From NCBI GenBank assembly GCA_017621905.1, contig JAGASC010000262.1, positions 1 to 5,571 on the forward strand: a DNA stretch of 5,571 bases. Reading direction: 5' to 3'. The notes under the pieces were generated by a model. That model did no database searches. It was not told the DNA's origin and saw only the letters and a list, made by a program, of their open reading frames with translations. This stretch comes from Roseburia sp. Its GTDB lineage: Bacteria > Bacillota > Clostridia > Lachnospirales > Lachnospiraceae. Made by a program: the position numbers and the translations under genes. This document shows, piece after piece, positions 1 to 4,924 of this stretch; position 1 is the first letter of the stretch; each line of letters starts with the position of its first letter.

Positions 1-1
1 A

Positions 2-352
2 ACAAATGGTTACAACGCAAGCAACCATAGTACCAGAAGTGCATTATACAGTACGGAAGAAGGCGGTTATGCCATTTTTAAAGTTCCGATGGAAGCAGGC
101 GCAGCCGTTACGAAGCTGATTGTCAATGGGCGTTATTGCAACGGAACAACAGTGAGCTTTTCTATTTCCAATGCAGTGGACGGTACTTATACCGATATAT
201 ATACAGTGGAAGAAGCTGCCAGCGGAACAGATGTTGAGATTGATGTTACCGATATAGCAGCAGGCTGGTCGGAAGTGTATGTAAAGGCAACCTTCCCCAA
301 CACGATATGTGCAGACTGGGCTGCATTGTATAATATTCGTGCCGTTGGCACA
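2..352 (+). repeat. Jelly-roll carbohydrate-binding-like module, copy 1 (truncated by window)
   Basis: This 117-residue stretch aligns without gaps to the segment 528 bp downstream. I count 26 differences by eye, so about 78% amino-acid identity. It is the C-terminal three quarters of a module whose first roughly 137 bp lie left of the window. Alternating beta-strand pattern, buried Trp/Tyr and the closing strand (YVKATFP...ADWAALYNIR) fit a galactose-binding-like beta-sandwich, the fold of many CBMs. The named CBM family is not recognised. Two cysteines (137-139 and 308-310) recur at the same places in copy 2. Confidence 0.8.
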
Positions 353-3300
353 GTAAATGTTGTAGTGGAAGCGGTAGAGGCACCGGTTTCCTACGAAGTT
401 TTTGCAGCAAATGATTTTACTTATAATGACAGTGATTGGATCACAAGCAGTACTGAGGCTGAGAACTGGGATGCTAATCTTGTGGAGACAAATAACGTTT
501 CCATGCAGGCATCCGCAGGCTGGTTTGGAACGAATGGTTACAGTGCAAGCAATCACAGTACCAGAAGTGCTCTGTATAGTACGAAGGAAGGCGGTTATGC
601 CATCTTTAAAGTACCAGCGGAGGATGGGGCTGTTATTAAGCAGCTGATTGTAAATGGTCGCTATTGTTACGGTACAGCAGTAAGCTTTTCTATTTCCGAT
701 GCAAAGGACGGCACATACACGGATGTTTATACAGTAGAAGAAGCTGCCAGCGGTACCGATGTTAAGATTGATATCGCTGACATGGTGGCAGACTGGGCCG
801 AAATATATGTAAAAGCAACCTTCCCGAGCACCGCATGTGCAGACTGGGCTGCACTGTTCAATATTCGTGTTGCCGGTACAACATTAGTAGCAAAGCCGGA
901 TGATGCAGAAGGTTCTGATATAGATCCAAATCCCACCGATCAGGTTGATAGCCAGGTGATTCACTGGGAGATCGGCGCGGAGGATAAATATGACCTGACA
1001 AGTGACGGACTTAGCCGGGAGAAAATTACGGCAGAGGCAGGCCATGTGTCAGAGGGCTATAACGTTGCTGTGCTGGAGCCGGGAAAATCCATGGAGTTTA
1101 AGCTGCCGGCAGAGCTTTTGGGTGACACCAATCCGGCGATGGAAATCCGTGAGATTCACAAGCATGGAGACAGTGACATCAGCTATACCGTTGCGCTGAA
1201 TGGAACCGCAGTAAAGGAGAGAACGGTATCACCGCTTTCCGAAGGTGCAATTCATGTGTGGGTAGACTTTAACAAGAAGAATCTTCAGGAAGAAAATATA
1301 GTAACCATCACAAACAATGGTGAGCAGGCCATCCGTTTTGAGTCCATCTGGTTCTATGAGAACCTGGATGCTTTGATGGTGGAAGAGGATGTCTATACTC
1401 CGATGGAGTTTGTACTGTTTACTCTGCCGGTGAAATATCAGGATTACGAGACAGACCTGGCAACGGTATTGAGCTATAAAGAAAATTACAGCGACTATGA
1501 TAAATATACCATTGGAATGTCATTTGATATCTATTACATGATCTGGGAAGAAGAACTGCTCTACGAGCGCTTAGATCATTTGATGCGTTTGTCCGCGGAA
1601 GCAGATATGCCATTATACCTTAACCTGAATTCCTGGTGGAGCGGAACCTCCGGCGGTATGGACGGTAAGGGCGGTTTCTGGAAAGACCTTGCTTATCAGC
1701 AGATCATCTACGATCCGGACAATGTAAATGGGCAGGGTATTTGGCAGCTGACTACCCCGAATATGTGGAGCAGTACGCCGTGGCTGTCCATGAATGAAGA
1801 GTGGTACAACCAGGTCCGTAATGAAAAACTGAAAAAGATTTCTGACTATATTGCCATGAAACAAGCAGAATATGCAGCAGAAAAAAATGATGTGGATGTA
1901 AACATTTTCCTGGAAAATGAGCCGACTTACTGGGCATATTCACATTATAATTCCTCTACCGTGACAGGAAGAGCTGACCTTTCCTATACTGTGATTCAGG
2001 CAGCTGCAAAAGAAGGATTTACATTGGATCCTACCGACGGATTATCCACAGAAGAGCAGCTGTGGCTGTTCTATAATCATACGACCTACATTGAGGCAGA
2101 GGGTGAAGCTGTCCAGGAAGGACTTGGAAATGACGCCATCATAATCGTGGACGGCGAGGTGACCTATCCTACAACCCAGATGTCAGAAAAATCCTACAGC
2201 CATGTGCAGGGCGGATATGAAGAATTTGACGGTGTGACCTATCCGCACTGGGAGTGCCATATCGTTGACAACCTGCGTCTCGGTCTGGAGTATTCACGTC
2301 CGGACAGCTTGTCAGACGTAGAACTGCAGTATGTTCTTGCAAGAGGAACCTATGCAGATGTAAATATTGAAAGAAGTGCCGTAAGCAACTTTGCTGTCAT
2401 CAGCCAGCTGTATAAGTATGGCGCTGATTATGCGATTCTTTTCAATATAAAGAGCACGGATTATTCCTTAGTAGAGGCACAGGACAGCCCGTTAAGTGAG
2501 ATTTCGGAGGATGTGGTAAGCCGTACCAGATCCCTGTGGATCACAAAGCGTGCAGATGTGGAACGTCTGTTTAAGGAACTGGACGGAACCATTACTATTG
2601 AAAGTGCAAAAGCTGATTATGCAGCAGCAAAAGAAGCCTATGAAAATGGACGTTATAAGACAGCTTACAACCTGTTAATGAAAGTACAGAGTACAGCATC
2701 TCTGCCGATTGATTTTGCGGTATCCGGAACAAGCCAGCTGCTTGACTATCCGGTAACAATTGAGGCAGAAAATGCAGTAAATATTACTTTGTACGAGGCA
2801 GGAGATACCTTAAAGCTGAAACTTACAGCAGAAAATGCAGATGGCGTGAAGGTGACCTGGGATGGCGTAACTTCTTACACCGTAAAAGATCTTGGTGAAG
2901 GCATTTACGAGTTTACCAAGGGCGGCAGCGAGTCCGGCACTGCCACCTTGAAAGCGGCTCCTTACCATGAGAAGGATTATCCGGATCAGTTTGAGGCTGC
3001 ATACAGGGGCGTAAGCGATGGATATATCCAGGTCGCTTCCCAGGATGCAGAGATTGGTGAGTATGTAAATTATGTATCTTTGAAGCTGGCAGAGGACTGT
3101 GTGATCACCAGAGCATTAGACGGAGATGAAAGCAGCAGAACCGAAGTGGAAATTAGCGAGCTTCAGGCCTATGATTTGGTAGAGCTTACTTTAAATGAGG
3201 CAGACGAGGTTGTTGAAGTGAAGGCTGCCTATGGCGATGTAGTGGGAAGAGTCGTATCCATTACCTATCCGGTGGTAGACGGAACGGTAGGATTGGAGAG

Positions 3301-4543
3301 TCCTTACATCACGATTAAAGATACAGATGGAAATATTCGCGAGTTTGAACTGTGTGCGATTACAGCATTTGATTATCCGACTATGACCGGCGGTGCGGTA
3401 AAAACCTCCGATTTGACAGACTACGGTTTAGTAGAGGGTGATAAGATTAAGATTTCCTATTCCCCGTATGTATGGAAAGATACCTCTACAAAGGCAATCA
3501 AGGTCTACAAGGATGACTATAACAAGACGGTTGTAAATGTAGATTTTGAAGATGGTGAATTTGGCGATTGCTACAGCGTGGAAAATCTTCATATCCGTGA
3601 TCTGGATACCAACTACACAAATCAGGTAGCAACTACACTTGAGAAGGAAGAGTTGGGCTCCATAATCTGGGAGATTCAGCAGGATGGCGATATGGAAATC
3701 AGAGATATTACCATTGAATATGCTGCAAGAGCGATTATGGGAACTTCCCTGAGGTTATATCTGTCTGTGGATGGCGGAGAAACCTGGACACTGCTGAACG
3801 AGATTGTGGATGATGGAGTTTGGCAAACAGCCAAAACAATTCATGTAGATGATATCACGGCAAATACTGCGCTTGTAAAAGTTGAGATTGATTCCATCGG
3901 AGCTGAGGATCCGGATACCAGAGCAAGCCTTGATAAGATCAGCATCAGTATTCCTACCGGGGATCTGGTGGAGGCACAGAAGGTAGATGAACTGATTCTT
4001 GCAATCGGTGAAGTGACCAAAGATAGTGCCAACGCAATCGAAGCGGCAAGAAAAGCATATGACGCGTTGACTGATGCGCAGAAGGCAATCGTGGAAAATG
4101 ATGATCTTCTGGAGGAAGCAGAGAAAGCATATGCAGACCTTATGAACCCGGGAACGGGAAGCGAAGGTGGAAACGGAAATGCAGGCGGAACCGGAAGCGA
4201 AGGTGGAAGCGGAAATGCAAGCGGAACCGGAAATGCAGGCGGAAGCGAAAATGCAGGCGAAACCGGAAATGAAGGTGGAACTGGAAATGCAGGCGGAACC
4301 GGAAGTGGAAGTGCCAGTGGTTCCGGCAATGGAAGCAGTTCCGGCAGCCAGACCGTGACGGGCAGCGTTTCCAACAATACAAATTCAACAAGTACAACAG
4401 GTACAACGGATGCAGCAAGTACTGCAAGCCCGGCAACCGGTGATGAGGCAGCAGCATACATTCCGGTATTTGTGATGATTGCACTTCTTGGAATCGCATT
4501 GATCGGATTCTGCTTTTATCGTAAAAGAAAAGTGGAAAGATAA
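2..4543 (+). CDS. Sortase-anchored multidomain glycoside hydrolase-like surface protein (5' partial)
   Basis: The reading frame is open to the left edge, and residues before the first in-window ATG (position 89) match the second copy of the internal repeat, so ATG 89 is not the start and the true N-terminus (presumably with a signal peptide) is outside. Visible order by position: jelly-roll copy 1 (2-352, truncated), copy 2 (392-880), a third beta-sandwich (956-1375), a probable (beta/alpha)8 catalytic core (1376-2590), a helical stretch (2600-2690), an Ig-like domain (2701-2960), two small beta-barrel units (2975-3520), a beta-sandwich (3530-3960), a helical spacer (3967-4143), a Gly/Ser/Asn linker (4148-4426), and SPATG plus membrane helix and RKRK (4427-4543). 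The E-N-E-P motif at 1913-1924 resembles the acid/base site of clan GH-A hydrolases. Inferred role: wall-attached binding and cleavage of a complex glycan. No GH family was recognised; the surface, modular architecture is certain, the enzymatic role probable. A perfect hairpin terminator follows 50 bases after the stop. Confidence 0.9.
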   Translation, partial: TNGYNASNHSTRSALYSTEEGGYAIFKVPMEAGAAVTKLIVNGRYCNGTTVSFSISNAVDGTYTDIYTVEEAASGTDVEIDVTDIAAGWSEVYVKATFPNTICADWAALYNIRAVGTVNVVVEAVEAPVSYEVFAANDFTYNDSDWITSSTEAENWDANLVETNNVSMQASAGWFGTNGYSASNHSTRSALYSTKEGGYAIFKVPAEDGAVIKQLIVNGRYCYGTAVSFSISDAKDGTYTDVYTVEEAASGTDVKIDIADMVADWAEIYVKATFPSTACADWAALFNIRVAGTTLVAKPDDAEGSDIDPNPTDQVDSQVIHWEIGAEDKYDLTSDGLSREKITAEAGHVSEGYNVAVLEPGKSMEFKLPAELLGDTNPAMEIREIHKHGDSDISYTVALNGTAVKERTVSPLSEGAIHVWVDFNKKNLQEENIVTITNNGEQAIRFESIWFYENLDALMVEEDVYTPMEFVLFTLPVKYQDYETDLATVLSYKENYSDYDKYTIGMSFDIYYMIWEEELLYERLDHLMRLSAEADMPLYLNLNSWWSGTSGGMDGKGGFWKDLAYQQIIYDPDNVNGQGIWQLTTPNMWSSTPWLSMNEEWYNQVRNEKLKKISDYIAMKQAEYAAEKNDVDVNIFLENEPTYWAYSHYNSSTVTGRADLSYTVIQAAAKEGFTLDPTDGLSTEEQLWLFYNHTTYIEAEGEAVQEGLGNDAIIIVDGEVTYPTTQMSEKSYSHVQGGYEEFDGVTYPHWECHIVDNLRLGLEYSRPDSLSDVELQYVLARGTYADVNIERSAVSNFAVISQLYKYGADYAILFNIKSTDYSLVEAQDSPLSEISEDVVSRTRSLWITKRADVERLFKELDGTITIESAKADYAAAKEAYENGRYKTAYNLLMKVQSTASLPIDFAVSGTSQLLDYPVTIEAENAVNITLYEAGDTLKLKLTAENADGVKVTWDGVTSYTVKDLGEGIYEFTKGGSESGTATLKAAPYHEKDYPDQFEAAYRGVSDGYIQVASQDAEIGEYVNYVSLKLAEDCVITRALDGDESSRTEVEISELQAYDLVELTLNEADEVVEVKAAYGDVVGRVVSITYPVVDGTVGLESPYITIKDTDGNIREFELCAITAFDYPTMTGGAVKTSDLTDYGLVEGDKIKISYSPYVWKDTSTKAIKVYKDDYNKTVVNVDFEDGEFGDCYSVENLHIRDLDTNYTNQVATTLEKEELGSIIWEIQQDGDMEIRDITIEYAARAIMGTSLRLYLSVDGGETWTLLNEIVDDGVWQTAKTIHVDDITANTALVKVEIDSIGAEDPDTRASLDKISISIPTGDLVEAQKVDELILAIGEVTKDSANAIEAARKAYDALTDAQKAIVENDDLLEEAEKAYADLMNPGTGSEGGNGNAGGTGSEGGSGNASGTGNAGGSENAGETGNEGGTGNAGGTGSGSASGSGNGSSSGSQTVTGSVSNNTNSTSTTGTTDAASTASPATGDEAAAYIPVFVMIALLGIALIGFCFYRKRKVER
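392..880 (+). repeat. Jelly-roll carbohydrate-binding-like module, copy 2 (complete)
   Basis: This is the full-length module, about 163 residues, running from YEVFAANDF to RVAGT, after a short Val/Glu/Pro linker (353-391). Its last 117 residues duplicate copy 1. Differences are spread along the module and many codons differ synonymously (for example in GGYAIFKVP), so the duplication is not recent. Tandem binding modules at the N-terminal side of a wall-anchored hydrolase usually raise avidity for a polymer. That function is inferred from architecture; no ligand-binding residues can be named. Confidence 0.8.
956..1375 (+). other. Third beta-sandwich domain preceding the catalytic core
   Basis: About 140 residues starting at VIHWEIGAED and ending at IWFYENLDA, immediately before the predicted barrel. 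It has alternating hydrophobic strands, a typical 'LEPGKSMEFKLP' segment and a closing strand 'IRFESIWFY', as seen in jelly-roll accessory domains attached to hydrolases. It is not an obvious copy of the two upstream modules. It may be a further binding module or a structural domain that packs on the catalytic barrel. Boundaries are approximate. Confidence 0.55.
1376..2590 (+). other. Putative (beta/alpha)8 glycoside hydrolase catalytic domain, family unassigned
   Basis: About 405 residues with alternating hydrophobic strands and amphipathic helices. Strand-like segments include FVLFTLPV, KYTIGMSFD, MPLYLNLNSWW, VNIFLENEP, AIIIVDGEV, ADVNIE and ADYAILFNI. The second Glu of E-N-E-P (codon 1919-1921) sits at the end of a strand, as does the acid/base Glu of clan GH-A (NEP signature). 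The most plausible nucleophile is the Glu of 'VNIERS' (2369-2371), with Glu 2252-2254 in 'HWECH' as an alternative. The aromatic WWSG...GGFW loop (about 1633-1682) could line the substrate cleft. Known: clan GH-A enzymes are retaining, with Glu on strands 4 and 7. Inferred: this belongs to or resembles that clan. Not known: family or substrate. Confidence 0.6.
2701..2960 (+). other. Ig-like beta-sandwich domain after the catalytic core
   Basis: About 85 residues (LPIDFAVSGTS to ATLKAAP), with strands 'PVTIEAENAVNITLYEAGDTL' split over 2750-2810 and 'VKVTWDGVTSYTV' around 2850-2888. It is joined to the barrel by an Ala/Tyr-rich helical segment (2600-2690). Such Ig-like or fibronectin-like domains commonly act as rigid spacers or cap the barrel in surface CAZymes. 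The fold is assigned from the strand pattern only. Confidence 0.45.
2975..3520 (+). repeat. Two divergent small beta-barrel units in tandem
   Basis: Unit 1 (about 2975-3226) and unit 2 (about 3230-3520) share a pattern. In unit 1 an 'EDCVITR' strand is followed by 'VEISELQAYDLVELTL' and a closing 'VVEVKA'. In unit 2 'ELCAITA' is followed by 'VKTSDLTDYGLVEGDKIKIS' and closing 'AIKVYK'. The cysteines fall 255 bases (85 residues) apart. The 'GRVVSIT...ITIKDTDGNIREFEL' pattern resembles small SH3/OB-like barrels found in Firmicute surface and S-layer-like proteins. Function is probably structural; the repeat relation is my inference from the alignment by eye. Confidence 0.45.
3530..3960 (+). other. 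C-terminal jelly-roll-like beta-sandwich domain
   Basis: About 143 residues from VVNVDFEDGEFGDCYS to ASLDKISISIP. 'LRLYLSVDGGETWTLL' followed by 'VKVEIDSIG' and a closing 'LDKISISI' strand is the usual pattern of a carbohydrate- or protein-binding jelly roll, in which an ordered Trp/DG turn precedes two closing strands. It differs from the N-terminal modules. It may be a CBM or a wall-proximal structural domain; the ligand is unknown. Confidence 0.5.
3967..4143 (+). other. FIVAR-like three-helix spacer domain
   Basis: About 59 residues of heptad-like helix. The characteristic 'AIEAARKAYDALTDAQKAIV' followed by 'LLEEAEKAYADL' recurs widely near the C-termini of Clostridial and Lachnospiraceae wall-anchored enzymes. 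It ends directly at the Pro that starts the flexible linker. Known members serve as stalk segments or contact other wall polymers; here a stalk role is inferred. Confidence 0.6.
4148..4426 (+). repeat. Low-complexity Gly/Asn/Ser/Thr linker from hexanucleotide-like repeats
   Basis: From 4151 to about 4350 the DNA is built from short in-frame units such as GGAAGC, GGAAAT, GCAGGC and GGAACC, giving G-S-E-G-G, G-N-A-G-G and G-T-G-rich protein. From about 4350 it becomes Ser/Thr/Asn-rich (VSNNTNSTSTTGTTDA). This is a flexible wall-spanning linker just before the sortase signal. The coding strand is strongly purine-rich, which keeps other frames open and creates long spurious ORFs on both strands. 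Such repeats tend to vary in length by slippage. Confidence 0.85.
4427..4543 (+). other. Sortase cell-wall sorting signal (SPATG, membrane helix, RKRK tail)
   Basis: The motif S-P-A-T-G (4427-4441) is followed by D-E, then about 22 hydrophobic residues (IPVFVMIALLGIALIGFCFY, within 4457-4519) and a basic tail RKRKVER ending at the stop. This tripartite arrangement is diagnostic for sortase substrates: the enzyme cuts between Thr and Gly and links Thr to peptidoglycan. Serine in place of the usual leucine at position 1 is known from Clostridia, whose sortases recognise (S/P)PxTG-type motifs. The matching sortase gene is not in the window. Confidence 0.93.
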
Positions 4544-4592
4544 TTGTAGCTGTAATGGTACGAAAAACAGTTGCAAGTAATTGGAAACAGAT

Positions 4593-4626
4593 GAGTAAAT
4601 AAGCCCCGTGAGGGGCTTATTTACTC
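4593..4626 (+). terminator. Strong hairpin terminator after the surface-protein gene
   Basis: The arms GAGTAAATAAGCCCC (4593-4607) and GGGGCTTATTTACTC (4612-4626) are perfectly complementary over 15 bases around a GTGA loop, a GNRA-type tetraloop. The GC-rich core followed by CTTATTTACT in the descending arm acts as a T-rich run, while the matching A-rich ascending arm would suit the opposite strand. It lies 50 bases past the stop codon. Confidence 0.88.
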
Positions 4627-4645
4627 GGTAAAGAAAACTAATTTT

Positions 4646-4680
4646 GTAACTGTGACCTGAACAGTTACCTAATTTTTTCT
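4646..4680 (+). terminator. Second, weaker hairpin with T6 tract (back-up terminator or operator)
   Basis: GTAACTGT (4646-4653) pairs perfectly with ACAGTTAC (4661-4668) around a 7-base loop, followed four bases later by TTTTTT (4673-4678). The stem is short and AT-rich, so it would be a modest terminator backing up the strong one 20 bases upstream. Because it also lies about 55 bases upstream of the next promoter's -35 box, it could instead be a regulator binding site. Confidence 0.5.
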
Positions 4681-4710
4681 ATATCCCCTAAAGGCTGGGA
4701 AAATAGGAAA

Positions 4711-4748
4711 AACACACTGTTATTTTGACTTGAATACTGAAGTGTGTT
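4711..4748. promoter_or_regulatory. Inverted repeat AACACACT/AGTGTGTT framing the promoter (operator candidate)
   Basis: AACACACT (4711-4718) and AGTGTGTT (4741-4748) are perfect 8-base inverted half-sites, 30 bases apart start to start, close to three helical turns. The right half overlaps the extended -10 and the first -10 base; the left half lies just upstream of the -35. A protein contacting both halves would occlude or loop the promoter. The regulator is unknown. Confidence 0.45.
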
Positions 4749-4753
4749 ATAAG
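4725..4753 (+). promoter_or_regulatory. Sigma-A promoter with extended -10 for the beta-helix gene
   Basis: A -35 box TTGACT (4725-4730, 5 of 6 consensus) is separated by exactly 17 bases from a -10 box TATAAG (4748-4753, 5 of 6), preceded by TGT, an extended -10 element (4745-4747). An A-rich stretch (4700-4712) sits just upstream. Transcription should start near 4760, leaving a leader of about 160 bases. Lying after two terminators, it gives the downstream gene its own transcript. Confidence 0.8.
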
Positions 4754-4779
4754 AAGATAAGATATGTATCAACAAATGC

Positions 4780-4794
4780 CAACTATGATAGTTG
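4780..4794. promoter_or_regulatory. 15-bp palindrome CAACTAT-G-ATAGTTG in the leader (operator candidate)
   Basis: CAACTAT and ATAGTTG are perfect 7-base inverted repeats around a single G. With one bulged base the symmetry continues through TGC (4777-4779) and GCA (4796-4798). It begins roughly 20 bases after the predicted transcription start, a common place for a repressor to block elongation. As RNA it could only form a tight-looped hairpin, so a DNA-binding site is the likelier reading. Confidence 0.45.
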
Positions 4795-4906
4795 CGCAGC
4801 GTGGATAAACAATAGAAAGTACGCTTTTGGAACGTTCTTTTGTCATGAATAAAATATCAGTTCGGCGTTATGAATTGTTCCCAAAGAAAAAAGCAAAGAT
4901 ATGAGC

Positions 4907-4912
4907 AGGAGG
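4907..4912 (+). promoter_or_regulatory. Ribosome binding site AGGAGG of the beta-helix gene
   Basis: A full AGGAGG lies 6 bases before an in-frame TTG (4919-4921) and 12 bases before ATG 4925. A further in-frame ATG at 4901 lies upstream of the site and has no good ribosome binding site of its own. The site thus rules out 4901 as main start and leaves TTG 4919 or ATG 4925. Confidence 0.8.
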
Positions 4913-4924
4913 AATAAATTGAAA

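Larger units (their letters stand above)
4544..4924. other. Intergenic regulatory region
   Basis: This stretch of about 380 bases carries no convincing gene. It contains two hairpins, one promoter with a flanking inverted repeat, a leader palindrome, an 8-bp palindrome GAACGTTC (4830-4837) and the ribosome binding site. The leader (about 4760-4906) does not match any riboswitch or T-box that I recognise. The remainder shows no tRNA or repeat array. Confidence 0.75.

Noticed and set aside
89..91. ATG at 89 as the start of the large gene
   Set aside because: The frame is open upstream to the edge, and the residues before it match the internal repeat, so it is an internal Met.
44..556. Minus-strand 170-codon ORF rich in Cys and Ile
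   Set aside because: It is antisense to the duplicated module; its composition is atypical and the plus frame is supported by repeat conservation.
4167..4358. Plus-strand Glu/Ala/Met-rich ORF in another frame of the linker
   Set aside because: It is an artefact of the same repeat; no ribosome binding site, inside a well-supported gene.
3841..4461. Long minus-strand ORF opposite the linker (Pro/Leu/Phe-rich)
   Set aside because: It is an antisense shadow kept open by the 3/6-base repeats and codon bias of the real gene, and has no ribosome binding site or domain.
4776..4808. Ten-codon leader peptide in the 5' leader
   Set aside because: No ribosome binding site and no run of regulatory codons; the ATG falls by chance beside the palindrome.
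4826..4840. CcpA catabolite-response element around TTGGAACGTT
   Set aside because: One base is missing between AA and CG relative to the TGNAANCG consensus, so it does not fit.
4760..4906. Riboswitch or T-box in the long leader
   Set aside because: No conserved core, T-box sequence or terminator/antiterminator pair can be seen.
4870..4917. Fifteen-codon ORF ending just before the beta-helix gene start
   Set aside because: Its end lies close enough for translational coupling, but it has no ribosome binding site and its sequence is simply the purine-rich leader.
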